A stretch of 64,000 nucleotides of DNA from Conchocele bisecta (Eukaryota; Mollusca; Bivalvia; Lucinida; Thyasiridae). Under the pieces are notes generated by a model. The model was given only the letters and a program-made list of their open reading frames with translations, was not told where the DNA came from and ran no database searches. This document shows, in pieces, positions 23,081-35,744 of the stretch. The stretch covers positions 39,983,840 through 40,047,839 of the forward strand of contig CM055265.1 of the NCBI GenBank assembly GCA_029237695.1, in the 5' to 3' direction. Position 1 is the stretch's first letter. Each line of letters starts with the position of its first letter. The position numbers were made by a program, and so were the translations under genes.

Positions 23081-23308
23081 ATAGTGGTGCAACGATATAC
23101 TGGTATACCGGTATATTGCGATATGCCATTCTGACGATACGTATCGCAGTACGGTTTTCGCGTATTGCGATATTTACGCCATATTCTCGGTCGCCATCTT
23201 GTGATAAAATAATTACTAGTGTAAAATTATTCATTTTAAGATGACAGAAGTAAATATTTTGAATAAACACGCCACAATTAGATGACTAATACATGTAGCG
23301 AGTAATCT
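23081..23308 (-). mobile_element. Truncated hAT-like end
   Basis: The inverse of the last 230 bp of the hAT element at 16.3-18.2 kb: GTGGTGCAACGATATACTGG, GCCATATTCTCGGTCGCCAT and ACACGCCACAATTAGATGAC. Only one end is present, so it is a truncated relic. Confidence 0.8.
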
Positions 23309-23369
23309 CGGACGTCCAATTTCTGTCCTGAACCATTATGTGTCCCCTCCCCCACCCCCCCCCCCATTC

Positions 23370-23632
23370 GCGTTGACAAGTCACAACATGACTTTGCATA
23401 AAAAAAACTTATCACCGGTTTAGCCCAGCACAGATTACTGTCTTATATACTGTGTCATGCCTATAAATTGTTTGATTTTGTCTTCCTCTGGTGCTACACA
23501 CCAAACAAGGAGTTCCCAGTTATAAATATTTGCACTAAAAACTAACTTTCTAGACCAAAGTGTGCATACGAAAAGTAGTCGTGTTCTGACTTAGGGGAGA
23601 TAACTCTTGTTTACCAATGGACTTATTATAGT
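23370..23632 (+). repeat. Target repeat, left half (second copy)
   Basis: It matches 21,425-21,541 (TCGCGTT, ATGACTTTGCATAA, TCTAGACCAAAGTGTGCATA, GGGGAGATAACTC) but carries about 150 extra bases between 23,400 and 23,550. It ends with TATAGT (23,627-23,632), the left target duplication of the Polinton. Confidence 0.8.
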
Positions 23633-23835
23633 AGTAGTATATAGGGAGTCAAAATGATACCACCTAACGGTGGTATCATTTCTCCTCCCTATATACTACT
23701 CCACCACCCCCCGAAAAATCAAAAATTGGTTAACGAGGAAATTGTCTCCCACCAACCACGAAATATTCAAAATTGGTGTCATAAATACATCATGTTTTTT
23801 TCACGTCCAATTGAACATATAAATTTAATAGGTTA
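23633..23835 (+). repeat. Polinton left terminal inverted repeat
   Basis: About 200 bp matching 41,385-41,556 inverted. Within it the first 60 bases form their own hairpin: TATATAGGGAG...CTCCCTATATA around CACCTAACGGTGGTATC. Confidence 0.95.
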
Positions 23836-23855
23836 TAATAAAATATTATAACAAA

Positions 23856-24236
23856 ATGGATAATAAAATACACAACGAATTGGACGTTTATAATGATTTG
23901 GATGAAGGATTTTACGCTGTTGTTTCTACAGTAATTAAAACACGGTAAAATGACAATACTAGTGATATCGAATACATGAAATATCAGCGTAATTTATTAC
24001 GCTGCGATAAAAACGATTGCATTTACAATATTATCCGGCAATTATGTCGCCGGTATAAGTATCAAATTTATATAATGAAGCGACTAAATAGGATCGGAGA
24101 AACACTACCGAAACATTATCAAACTAATTTTATAAAACAGTTTAAAATCAAAGATTCGTTTACGGATATGCGTTTCTACAATATCGCTTTTAACGAAGAA
24201 ATTGGAAAATTATTAGAAGAAATTGAAAATTATTGA
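23856..24236 (+). pseudogene. Small terminal Polinton ORF, unknown function, one in-frame stop
   Basis: Starts with ATG 20 bases inside the left terminal repeat (after AAAATATTATAACAAA). It reads 126 codons with a single TAA at 23,946-23,948. The longest uninterrupted part, from ATG 23,976, gives 86 residues. It is lysine- and tyrosine-rich, with CDKNDCIYNIIRQLCRRYKY and a C-terminus ending EEIGKLLEEIENY. No family is recognised. Its well-kept frame contrasts with the broken genes further in. It may be a small accessory gene, with the true start at 23,856 or 23,976. Confidence 0.5.
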
Positions 24237-24239
24237 ACA

Positions 24240-25500
24240 GAACTATTTATGTTATAAGCAGACGACAATGTTCCAATTACACGTGTTATGAACATGTAAA
24301 TTAGGTGTCCATTTTATAGAGATTACACGATTAGGTCTATCGCGTATAAAGATATTAATAATTTGTAAAAATTAAAAAAAAAAATAGCAAAAGCCTCCAC
24401 TCGTGCACAACACCCCCAGCGACTGGGCAGATTTCTAGCCGGCACCCAGCCACTGGGGTGTTGGGACCTTTCTTAAGCCCACGCATCTGTTGGCTCACAT
24501 TCTGGGTCGCCTTGAACCCCATTGCCAATTACTCTATTAAGAGAAACCAGCGAAGTAAGACGAGCCTATGTGTGAATTTGGTCCGAAATTGCAAAGCTCT
24601 AGGCAGAAATCTTTTAGGCCGGCACCTTTGAGCTACACAATTACATCGCCAAATACACACATATGCATAGACTGCTACCATTAAACAGACGAGACGGACG
24701 TCATACCGGATCAACAACATAGCACACACGAGATGAGACCAATTGTTGTAAGGTCAACACACATATATAATCATCAGTTTCCTATACAACATACAAATGG
24801 TGTGCATATTTAATTATTTTATTAATACCTTTGGCGAACGAAAAATGTGATGGTTCGTTATTTTGTTAATTTTTAATTAATTTTTATTGTTTTTAATAAT
24901 TTACGTGAACCACTCCCTATTATTACATAGTAATTAATTTTATGTTAGTAACGACAATGTTTCAAATTACCGGGTTATGGCCCTGCGTAAATTGATAGCC
25001 GAGGTAACAGAGCGATAATTCTCTGTGAAAAAACACATGTTGTATAGGTATGTAAATTTGTTAACTGCCCAATAGAATTTTGAAAAAAAAATTAGGAAAT
25101 TATAAAATTAAGAATTTTTTTTTTTTTTTTTTAATTATTATTTTATTTTTTTTATTTTTTTTTTTTTTAATTATTTTTTAAATTTTTTTTATTTTTTTTA
25201 TCATGGTGCTGTTAACATTCCTTCCGACTTTATTTTCAAGTTTTACCCTAAAATTTTATCCCAATCAGTACACTCAATTTTTGGAATGGTGGCGCGCGCC
25301 TTGATCCTTATATCATTTTTTAATTCTTCATATCTCCCATTTCTTCCACCACGGATTCAAAACTTCTAAATTTGATATTTTTAATCGGCCAACGCTTTTG
25401 GGACACCATAACGTCGATGATTATTTTTTCTTAGACTAGCGAGAACGGATATTCTATATGTTTTTTACTTTTTTTCTTGACGTTTTCCACCCGCCGCCAT
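24240..25500. other. Polinton interior: AT-rich, low-complexity, no assignable gene
   Basis: Includes T/A homopolymer-rich sequence at 25,080-25,205. A minus-strand open frame at 24,529-24,729 starts MCAMLLIRYDVRLVCLMVAV, hydrophobic like a membrane or signal segment, but is unrecognised and short. Confidence 0.4.
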
Positions 25501-25518
25501 TTACCATACAAAAGTTGT

Positions 25519-26470
25519 TCAGATTTTTAAAAATCGGGAAATTCCCACTAAACCCCCTGCAAAAGTGGAATCATTACAATTGTAGATAGCGTTGCAGCGT
25601 CCCCGCCCCACACACACAGGAAAACATCTTGCCAGAACCGTACTAGATGCTTCAGCTATTTTGGGGGGGGGGGTTTTTTTTGCCGCTGCTGCGCGCCTTA
25701 TATTTTTAGAGTGGTCTTTTTCTTTTTTGCACATTCTCTAACTAAAAGTATCCTGCATAGCGAACGATATTATTAAAAAACTAAAATCTGAAACTTTTTT
25801 CGTTAATTGAATACAGTGTTGGTGGGAGTGGTATTGAGAGTTGAATACAGTGTGGTGGTAGTGGTATTGGAGCGTTGGATACGTGTTGGTGGTCGGTATT
25901 GACAATTGGGAAGCGGTTATTCGTTCATAGTTAAATTTTATTTCAATATATTAGTATTGACACAATAAGTTCAATTAATAATGAGACAAATAGTGGAAGA
26001 ACTCTCTGAGAGTCAACGATTTTCGTAACAAAGTTAATATACACTACCTTGGGAAAAGTCTGATTCGATCATCACGCGAGAAGAAACACCGTCGAACTAT
26101 CTCCAGTGATTTTTAGTGACTCCCAACCCCCCGTTCTTTTACCCATCTACTACAATAAGTTTTTATCTCTAGACCGCGCCCACGGTTTACCATTATCATT
26201 AACCGAGCAGACCGCCATTTGGATACCTTCACCTGCAGCTGTCATAGTGTATCCCCCAATATTTATTACTCGCTTTTGGCACGAACGAATAATCATAGTG
26301 CCCACAACCAATGGGCCCCGCTTCTCAGCCCACACTGGTTATGACACGTTTTGGTGTTTTCATTGTTATCACTTATTCAGGCAAGCGCATTGTTTGCGTT
26401 ATATGCCCTCAGTACGGAATTCATAAGAGGCCTCCTCAAGAGCTTTGGTCGCGGCTATACGATCATGTTT
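25519..26470. other. Polinton interior: unassigned coding debris and a G/T-rich repeat
   Basis: 25,810-25,905 has three loose copies of TTGAATACAGTGTTGGTGG + GTGGTATTG. Open frames occur on both strands (25,519-25,734 minus; 26,106-26,426 plus from GTG) but neither is recognised. A G-run at 25,663-25,672 probably hides a length error. Confidence 0.35.
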
Positions 26471-26474
26471 CAGT

Positions 26475-27530
26475 TTATTCGGTTATTTTTTCATCTAGTT
26501 TCAGTAAGTGTCGTTCTCTGTTGACGAGAGTCCTCTAAGCGCAATCGCATCATTAAGCTCCGTAATGGTTGCCGGGTGGTTCTTCTAAAGGCTTTATTCA
26601 ATACCCGACCGGGGTTCTTTTTTGAAATTCGGTTATTGTTTCATCTAGTTTAGTAAGTGTCGCTTCTCTGTTGTAGAGTCTCTAGGCAACACCTAAAGCC
26701 TCCGTGAATATCCGCTGGTGGTCTTCTAGGGCTTTATCAATACCCGTTCTGACTCCATCAGATCAACGGGTTCTCTTTTTTAATATTGGGTATTTTTTCA
26801 TTAGGTCAAGTATCTCATAAAGTGCGTTCTCTGTTGGAGAGAGTTCCTCTGAGCGTAAGCCCAATAAGCCTCGCATGGCCTCTTTGTTGATCTTCTCGGA
26901 CCCCTCAACCCCGACTGGTCTCTTTATAAATTCGGCTATTTTGCCGTTCTTAGTTAGGTAAGTGATCGCTTCTTTGCGGTGAGGAGTTCTCTAAGCGCAA
27001 GCAATTAAGCATCCGCAATGCCTCTGCAAGGTCGGACTGGTGGGTCTTCTCGGACTTTATCAAATACCCCGACCTGGTCTTCTTTTCGAAATTTGGTTAT
27101 TTTTTACTAGTTCGTAAGTGCGCGTCTCTGATGAGAGAGAGAGTTCCTCTGTGCGCAACACCTCTTAAGCCTTCGTAAGGTCCCGCCTGGTGGTCTTTCT
27201 AGTGCTTCTCAATACCGACGTGGCCTCATTTCGAAAATTCGATATTTTCCCGTCTAATTCAGCAAGTGTAGTTCTTTGCTGAGAGAGTCTTCTAGCGCAA
27301 CGCAATCATTAACATCAGTAATGTCAGCCTTACGGTCTTCTCGGGCTTTATCAATCCCCAACCGGGCCTCTTTTCTAAATTTGGTTTATTTTTTTTACCT
27401 AGTTCGTTTAGTTCCGTATGCGTTTCTTTCACGGACTTTGTGTATTCACAGCCAGGGCTATTCTCTAAGTAGTGATAGTAGACTCTTGTGAATCTGTCCG
27501 TGGCCTCGATATAGTTAATTAATCAAGGCC
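26475..27530 (-). pseudogene. Polinton repeat-protein gene: seven units of about 150 bp
   Basis: Seven imperfect units begin at about 26,480, 26,631, 26,789, 26,932, 27,091, 27,241 and 27,390. Each has (C)GGTTATTTTTTC, a GTAAGTGTCG(T)TCTCTG core, GAGAGTTCCTCT, AGCGCAA, GGTCTTCTCGGGCTTTATCAATACCC and GACCTGG. The period is 143-159 bp (about 50 codons). On the minus strand the units read as charged, leucine-spaced segments (for example SEELSPTENALYEILDLMKK), which suggests a coiled-coil or fibre-like repeat protein. The function is unknown. Differences in unit length break the frame repeatedly. Confidence 0.55.
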
Positions 27531-27539
27531 GTTGTTTTT

Positions 27540-30500
27540 TGGGTAGTTTAAAAAGTCGCCTCTGTCGGGATGAATTCCCCTATCTGCAGTTCCAAATTAT
27601 TTGAATTTGTCACACAATCGGAAGATCTACCTGGTCCGTATATACTCATAAATGTTGGATACTATATATTAGATACATGGGTTTAATTCTAATTTTCTTA
27701 AAATTATTAATTTGAAATTTCTAGGACGACCGGATAAATCGGGTAATCGTTCTTCAACTCTCGCACTTTATCATCAAGAGAATATAAATCTTCAACTCGT
27801 GAAGTGTCCCGATTCCAAAACTTTCATCTCGGTGTGGAAGTCTAACGTTAAGTCTCACCTTAGAAAACAATCGCTGGCGGGCACAGTTTTCAGTAATGGC
27901 TGGGGGAGCGTCTATCGTGTTTTGTAGATGTGTTCACCCGATCCAGGTGCACCTGAGATGTTTTAGTGAAGGTGAAGTCCACGGGTTATTCACCGACGTA
28001 TCTACCAGCGAGTGAACACTCCTTTGTTTGAGGGAGTATGTACTCTCTAAAACCGAGTTGAATACCAACCGGGGAGCGAGACACTCCATCATGTGATGAT
28101 CATTGTTGTGAGCCTGGTAACTTCGATATGTGCGGTTGATTATACGTCAAGCTCTGAGTTGACAAAATCTTTGAGCTGTCTTATTCCCCACAGTCGTGAG
28201 GCAGTTTACCACCTAATTGTTGTCCATCCTTCACATAGTAAACCCTTCACTCTTCCCACAATCTGCCATCCAAACGTGAACGTGATTGATCTAAGGCCTA
28301 CCGGCGTTTTTCCGCAGAAGTTGTCTATTAATTTTGAAGTTCACAACTCCTTTTTGAACATTAGTTATAGTAGAAACCTAATAATATCTTTCAATGGATA
28401 CCAAGCATTAGCTTTAACGCTATGTTAAGTACTGCGGTGGTCGAGGTTAAATAAAAAAAGACGTTGTTAACGCCTTGTACACCCAACCGTAACGTTTTGG
28501 ACCGGACAGTGGCTTTGCCACCAACTTCCCAAATCTTTTGAACAATATAGGTTGCCCAAGATTACTACGATGGAGGTGGTAACCGGTGGAAAGCACACCG
28601 ATGCAGTTTTGGCATAACCAATTAAATTTCGTGTATGTGTGCGCAACAGATCCAGGGTGTGGAGTTTTCCTATAAAAGCCCATTGACATCAAGAATGGTA
28701 TGCTCCGAAGTTGTCTACAAATTTCACGTGTTATTATACTATTAGGAGGATTCTCAAAGACTAGGTATTTCACTACCTCAAGAGACGCCTGGGATCCATA
28801 TCCAACACATATGACGTATGGCCTTTGAAAGGAATGTGTAACGAATTTTACGTTTCAAAAGACGCGGATGAGACAGAAAAGCATTTCCTACCAGCACCGC
28901 CGTCGGGGAGTTCTCATTCACGGCCCATGGTCCGGGAATTGGGACAAGACTGATTTTAGGACACGATCACTCGGGGTGACCACATCGTCAGTCGGACGCC
29001 GGGAATTTTCGACCCGCGAACTATGACAATCGGGACGGAAGTGTCTGGAGGTCGACACTGTGGGTGTTTTCTTGTAAAAATGTTACCTCCGAATCTGGCT
29101 CACGTCGATTACATACAGCAGGCTGCTGAGGTTCAGAACGCGTTGGGGTACATTTTATGTTAGATACGGGTCTAGGGTTCACGCAGGCGGGTTTCTCGCG
29201 TCAACGCCTCCATTGCACGTACTACGTCTGGGCCTTCTCGGCGCACAGAAGCAAACTCGCAGTTCCTATATGGGGCATGGGAACAGCGTTTGATGCACAA
29301 AAACAATTTTTGGCACTTGTAAGAGGACGCCATCTCAGCTAGAGTGACTGGGAAGGCGATCAGGAATTATCAAGACGTGTTTGCAGAATGCCAGCACCCG
29401 TAGGACTATGTATTGGATAGGTCTTTTTTATGTGGTCCGGGAGCAATATGTTACTACGAGACGACCGGTTGGACGGTTACAATAATCTTATCGTAATCGC
29501 CACCGCCATCAATACATCGGCCACAACGGTAACGTGAAACAACGGTATCCTATTCAAGCGCACCCCCAACAGTGGATCGATTTCATAAAACACAAAAATG
29601 GATACACCTCCCCCAATTCGTAAATCTCGAACCCAGTACCCCAATTCGTAAATTGGATGCCACCTTCGAGTTCCATCAACAGACCAATCGCGATTGGAGA
29701 AACACCAATATCAACAATGTTGAAAATTGGAAGCACAAACCCACGAGGAGGTGAAATTGGTCTCGTCATCGCCATCGTGGCGATCGGATTATTTAAGCCT
29801 TTGGTTGTAGGAAACTCTCTGACAGTGAATAATAGGAGACGGCGATGCCACGATTAAAGCCCAGGTTTTTTTGGCTAGCCATAGGCGTTTTTGATAATAT
29901 AGATAGCAAGTAAGAAAACGATACTTCGATCAGTCCAGGTAGTGCGGCAGCCGCCTTTCCAGCTAATTTAGCTAGAAGGACTGGCGTGGGCTTTTAGGTG
30001 TTTTTTTATCCACTCCCTTGGCTCATCCGGATGGAGAGGGTGTGGTGCTGGTGCTGGTGTGGAGGCGGGTGGTGCGCCGCACCACAGTGAAAGTTAGAAC
30101 TATGGTCGAGTATAGGTCATGCCGATAGCAACGAGGATGGCTTGCTATCGTGACGCCTGCTCTTGACAGAGATGCGAAGACGCTCACCGAGTTGTCGTCT
30201 CCTCGTGCCGGCCCTCGAGATTGATTCGCGGATGCCGACTTATTTGTGTGCGGGGAGAGCTACGGTTAAGCCGAGGCGGCTCAAGCGAGCTTCTCTTTCA
30301 TCCCGAAGACCGCCGCAGGAGTTTGTTGATCCGCTCGGTTAGATTCTCTATCGTCACCGGCTTCCTCAGTTTTCTTTCTTTAGCGCGATATGTTCATTCC
30401 AGCGCGGTGAGTTGGAGAGGTTAATGGGACAGTTCGCCCCGGACCGTTTGTAGAGCCTTTATCGAGTCCACGGAGTTCTCGAAGAGGTAAAAGGTGGGTC

Positions 30501-31110
30501 ATCATTGAGAATTTTCCCCAATTGTGATTGGAGTGACGTGGTCTCCATAGTGTTAATTAACGTCGGTGGCTATATGAGGGACCTCGCTGAGGCTCGACCG
30601 ATTTCTATCGCGGTGGCCGTCTTCGCTATAGTTTGGTTTGTCGGTAGAATTTAGGGCCTCTACGCGGCGGGACGGTTTATACTTGTTTTACCCTCTTCCA
30701 ATCCGTGAATCCTAGTTCGTCCCTTCTCTGAGGTGGCCACCCGCCACGGTTTCTGCCAATTGTGTTTAGTGATAGTGGTTTTCGGTCTCCCGTTAACTAA
30801 TTGGAGACAGTTAGTGTTGCTCTTAGTCGCAAATTTACCGCTATAACTTTGAACTTGGAGTAGTCGCGACCGACAGAGGGGACCAGACCTTTTTCTGCTG
30901 CCAAATTGTTGTAGTAGTCGTTTACCGCTCCTCAAGTAATTCCAGACTTTGTACTAGTGAGTATTAGCGGTCACCAATTGTGATTGGGATTGGACTGGAG
31001 TTTTCTATGGTGGGTGTCGTGGGGAATCCTCGAAGTTATCATCATCACCATCGAGGTAATCTTCTCGGGTCGCCCGTAGTGTGATCGAATTCGTCCATGT
31101 AATAAGCCAT
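27540..31110. other. Polinton interior: probable structural-gene region, unassigned
   Basis: GC content rises compared with the flanks, and open pieces of 60-110 codons alternate between frames, as expected of coding DNA with frequent indels. I could not recognise capsid, minor capsid or protease motifs in any of them. The longest pieces are 28,093-28,428 (+) and 28,447-28,773 (-). CCAATT-centred palindromes occur near 29,605 and 29,640. Confidence 0.35.
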
Positions 31111-32575
31111 ATTTTTAATTTTCTTAAAATTATTATGTTTAAAGACAAACCATACGGGTTTAATTAGTTTCAATAATTTTGAAAAAATTAATTATGTTCG
31201 AATGTCAATACGGTCGCAAACTCAATCCAATACCGCAGGACTGCGTGAGCCCCTCAGGCAAAAGGCGTGAGACAGAGTGTCGTTATTACGAAACCAACCA
31301 TCGACGATCGACCCAGAACAGCAGCTCTTAGGCGCTTTCCCAACCTCGGGAGTAACGACGTCATTGTTCCGGGTACTGTTGCCTTCGCTTTCACTATTTC
31401 ACTAACGTCGGACGGACGCGGACGCACGTCGTTCGAACTTGGGTCGCGATAGTCAAGAAGACTATGATAAAGATTGTCTGGTAATGGGTGATGTCGATCG
31501 ATGAAGCGACGTCTACCATTGCTAACAGGACTGTGGAAGAGTATCACACCGAGCTAGCGAAAACGCTGTTATCATAGTATGACACCAGCAAACAATAAGA
31601 ATCGTAACCAAACTTAGAATCGCGGGGCTGCTAACAAGAGATAACAACGCGTGAGTGACCCGCGGTAGCGGGGCTCTTACGGAAACGCTTCTACATCCCG
31701 CTCGACTTGAGTTGCTGGAGAGTCAATGGCCTACTATTCAGAGCGTTTGGATGACCGTCCTCGAATCGAACTAACGTTCAACGGACTACGGCCGAGTTAT
31801 CATAGCCACCGACCAGTTATCGACGTATTACGATCGATAATGTTTCGCTGGAGTACGAATGGTCACGATGCCCGAACTAGCGCGATTGATCAGGAACCCA
31901 AGTACGCCGGGGCGGTTGCATCACTTTACGACCGAGTTCTTGCCATCGCAAGATGCCGAAAACAAAGCGACACATTGTGGAAAATTATACGTCATCGTAA
32001 CCGCCCGCGCTCGATGGAAAGGGTATTCTGATGTTGTTCGAGGATGCTCGGTTCGCGTTTCGGTCGCTAGAAAAGAAAAAACCGACAGATTCTGATAACC
32101 CCAAAATCACGAGATGTAGAGGTGACGAATCGTGGGTAGTCCCCAATCAACTTACAGCGGGAGTCTTCGCGCGGCACCAGCAGTGGGATGAAGTACGAAA
32201 GCCGTTTTGCTGCCGGATCTAAGCGCTCTACGGAGGTTGCAGCAGTTGCTAAAAGACCTGCATCCTCGCGGCCGTCTCCTCGCGGAGTTCCTGGATACAA
32301 ATACGCGTTATGGCTAGACATGCGAGCCAGCGCCGTATGACCAACATACACGGTAGGGACGCCAAGTTGAGAACGCTAGTGAGGGTGTGACGATGCCAGA
32401 TAACCAAAGAGGCGGACGGAGCGGGCATTGAACGTGTACTTTATATAATTACAGAGCACAACTCAACATAGAAGATGGTGATACGTATCAGCGATCTACT
32501 GATTTAATAAAAAAAAATCATCTAACGACATTAATTAAACATAATTTTTGTAAAACATTAAGAACTCTAGCAATC
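31110..32575. other. Polinton interior: unassigned, coding-like, mixed frames
   Basis: AT-rich spacer at 31,115-31,200, then GC-richer sequence with overlapping short frames (31,726-32,031 plus; 32,067-32,351 minus). No motif is recognised. It directly precedes the ATPase gene. Confidence 0.35.
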
Positions 32576-32579
32576 AATA

Positions 32580-33130
32580 CAATTCACGATTGGAGATTCT
32601 CATCGCCATATTATGTGGGCCAGACAGGATGTGGAAAAACCGGTTTTCATCCTCAACTTACTCGAGGGATTCTACGCCGAGTGCCTTTCGTCACATTGTG
32701 ATTCCTATGTCCACTGTGCGGCAATCGATCTTATCCGCGGTGCCGTGGATATGGATCCGACCCTGAGGTTATGTTATTGCCCGGTGATTGGCTTCACGAT
32801 TGGTTGCGTGGTTTATACCAAATATTTCGAGGGCGGAGCACCTATACGTGATTGGACGATTGTCAGCCAAGGCTGGGCGAAGACCAAAAAGGAAGGGGAC
32901 ATGCTCTCCGAGCTCGCATTTTCTGGCCGCATGCGAGCAAAGCGTATGGATATCCACTCAAAATAACAACGCGTCCTCAAGGATAATCTGATGTGCGAGC
33001 AAACGAAATGGGTGCCTCTTTCACTGCAAGGACCGAGATCATTCGATGACTGTCTTCGAGAGAGAGAATGACGTTATCCCAAGCGCGAGGGAGGCGCCTG
33101 GAGGTTCGACAGGATGCTTTCCGAAACTAA
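32580..33130 (+). pseudogene. Polinton FtsK/HerA-type packaging ATPase, frameshifted
   Basis: Motifs in order: Walker A GQTGCGKT at 32,618-32,641; in a shifted frame FILNLLEGFYAE; a Walker B-like LDDC at 32,854-32,865; SELAFSGR near 32,905 (the sensor region of this family); WVPLFHCKDRD near 33,010; and ERENDVIP near 33,070. In Polintons and related viruses this P-loop ATPase is thought to pump DNA into a capsid. The motifs lie in at least three frames, so the gene as read cannot give a full protein. The start is unclear; an AT-rich spacer lies upstream at 32,500-32,580. Confidence 0.85.
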
Positions 33131-33243
33131 GCAGCCCCGCTTCTGCTAAAGACTGATCAACAACTGCTTATAAAGTTATCAACTAATCTAAGATTATTTA
33201 TATTATTAATTTTGAAAAAATTAGGAAAAAATTGGCAAAGTTA

Positions 33244-33470
33244 ATAAGCTATTGCAAATGCTTAGCAAGTGCTGAACAATGCTGAACAATGCTGAACAAA
33301 TACTGAAACAAATGCTGAACAATGCTTAGCAAGTGCTGAACAAATGCTGAATAATGCTGAACAATGCTTAGCAATTGCTTAACAATGCTGACATAATCGC
33401 TGAACAAATGCTGAATAATCTGAATAATGCTGAACAAATGCTAAACAATGGTTAACAATGTTAACAATTT
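33244..33470. repeat. AATGCTGAACA microsatellite
   Basis: About 18 copies of a 10-13 base word, (C)AATGCTGAACA with variants CTTAGCAA and CTGAATAA. It lies just downstream of the ATPase gene. The open minus-strand frame over it (LLSIVQHLF-like repeats) is a by-product of the repeat unless the neighbouring gene reads into it. Confidence 0.85.
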
Positions 33471-33474
33471 GGTG

Positions 33475-35740
33475 GCTCCGCTGCGAGCTTGTTGCGAGCA
33501 TAATGGTGATCATAAGTTCGGTGGTGCGCATTTATTATTTTAATAATTTGAAAAAAATTAAAATCAATATGTTAAAGTGATGAGACTTGTTAGAATAGTT
33601 AAATTAATTTTAAGAAAAATGAAATGCGACGAACTTCGTCGATCAGCTAATAGAGAAACCTCAACTCGACTGCAACAATAATGATCCGACAGAGCAATCG
33701 GGATCTGGTTGAGTGCCAACGAAATCCGATGAAAATGAAATGCGGCGGCGACGAGAGCGCTAGTGCGTGTTGCTGGGGGACAATCGGATAGCATTATCTC
33801 GGTGGCGTCTCACAGTTTTTCAGGTGGATAAGATGTCAGATGCGGAGAATTGATAAAAATGTATGCGCGATACGAATCCCAAATTGGGAAGCAGAGATGA
33901 CAAAAACTCTTGGATCGGCGGGCTATTTCATTGTAGCTACCGCCGTTGTAGATTCTCCCTATACCAAACACGAAGGGTTTGATTCACGATCTAGAGGACT
34001 GACCTTTTTATAGGACACCTTATAGAACAACTGTGTCAATTTATCACAAGTTGTGAATGTATTTTGCTCCGCTGACACCGCGTGACCACGGGTAACACTG
34101 TCAATTTGGACATATATGCCCACGGAACTATAAGCTCTATATTAATATTATAAATGATGACACAAGAAACACCCAAGAGAGTGACGGGAAGTAGAACCAG
34201 ATTGCTCCAACACAAGTCGACCAGAGTGTTATCTCGCACTGGATGACATACTCATATAAAAAACTCCCAAAAGACAGGCAGCTGGGGCGGGCGGCGGCTG
34301 CCACCGAAAAGTTAAAACCAAGATAAAATACTCGCCGGAGCTTCAGAGAGGGTTAAACTCATCGAGAGTTGGGTTGCAATCGGACGAGGACGCAAAACAT
34401 CTGAATACAGAGTGAGTACAACAACACCCAATTCACGAATTGGAAGCCATCAAAATTCAAAGGAATTTGCTCACCCTAATACCAACTACCGTTGGAAGGG
34501 GGGTGTTGGGGCGAATCCGATTGAACCCAAATTCGTGAAATTGGGTTGGTTGTTGGTGGTGTGTAGGCAGTTGTTGGTGCCCTAGTGCGTGTGGACATAC
34601 CAGAAAAAAACAACCAGCCAGTGTTCAGAAGAACGTTACTAAACACCAATCATCAACAATGTTGGAATTTGGAAGAGCCCATTTACACATTGATCGCGGG
34701 ACCCAATTTTATATGCAATAATTATAACAATGGTGAAAAAGATGGGTAAAATGTTAGTGAATGCGTTTATCACGCCGTGGTGATATAGGGTTTCAGTATC
34801 GGGTATGCTCGGAACTATCAAAGCTTTATTTGGCCCCTACGGAGGAACCGCTCCCAAATTGGACTTTACTGATGTGAGAGACGTAGGGCTCGCGACCTTA
34901 GATGTAGCGGGCCGCAGTTTGGACCGAGATTATCTGTTAAAGCTGGAATTTCACAGTTATTATATGGAAATAAAATGGCTTCAAATCTCAAGTAATAGTA
35001 GGTGGTGTTTGGGGGGCACGTGATTGTAAACGCATTGGGTTCAGCGGATAGCATTTATATTCTCTAAAATGAAAAGCTCGAAACGTGGATGAGGAGCGGT
35101 AAGCGTCAATGATTTAGCTGTAGTAGAACAACTCAATAGCGCAAAGGAAGCTATGGTCGAAAAAAACGAACCGCCATCTGGACTGGGTCAATGAAGAGCT
35201 TCGCCGCGAAAATCACGCCGCGCAAAACTTTTCAGAAGTTGAAGAAGCCAACCGCGAAGTACGCGCTGGCATATGCACACAAAAGTCTCGATCCAATGGA
35301 TCCCGAGCCCCATCTTTCATGATTTCTATGTACCGTCAGAGCCCCAAAAGGACCGCGAGATCGCGTTATCATCGTGGGGTGGGATGGGTTGGTGGGTGGG
35401 TCTCCGCGGCTATTATATTCAATCGAGATTGTAAATTAATTAATTAAACCATTTTTTTTTATAAATATAATATAATAGAACGTGTTTCTTGACGAACTTT
35501 AATAACGCTATGATTGATTGTAGGCGGCTACAATGCCAAAACATCGTTTTATGGTGCACGAGTTTGATTCGTTGGCCGAGATTGGATGAAATAGATTACC
35601 TCTCCTGTTCCTACCAAACGCGATTGGGGCTGCAGCGACAATCGCAATTGTACTTCCAACAAAGGTTTTATTAATAAGACGCAGTTACCGGAACGAACTG
35701 GCGAGGGCATGATGTTGGAGATTGTCGATCTATTAGAATC
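33475..35740. other. Polinton interior: unassigned, with CCAATT palindromes
   Basis: Short coding-like pieces include 34,805-35,023 (+; LFGPYGGTAPKLDFTDVRDV) and a charged, coiled-coil-like stretch at about 35,105-35,290 (+; LNSAKEAM, NEELRRENHAAQNFSEVEEA). No family is recognised. CCCAATTCACGAATTGG (34,427) and CCCAAATTCGTGAAATTGGG (34,527) are paired with ATCAACAATGTTG (34,649). Similar words occur at 29.6-29.7 kb. Confidence 0.35.
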
Positions 35741-35744
35741 CTTC

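Noticed and set aside
31700..32400. Capsid or protease gene of the Polinton
   Set aside because: These are expected from the family and the region is coding-like, but I could not find any motif to support a specific call, so it is left unassigned.
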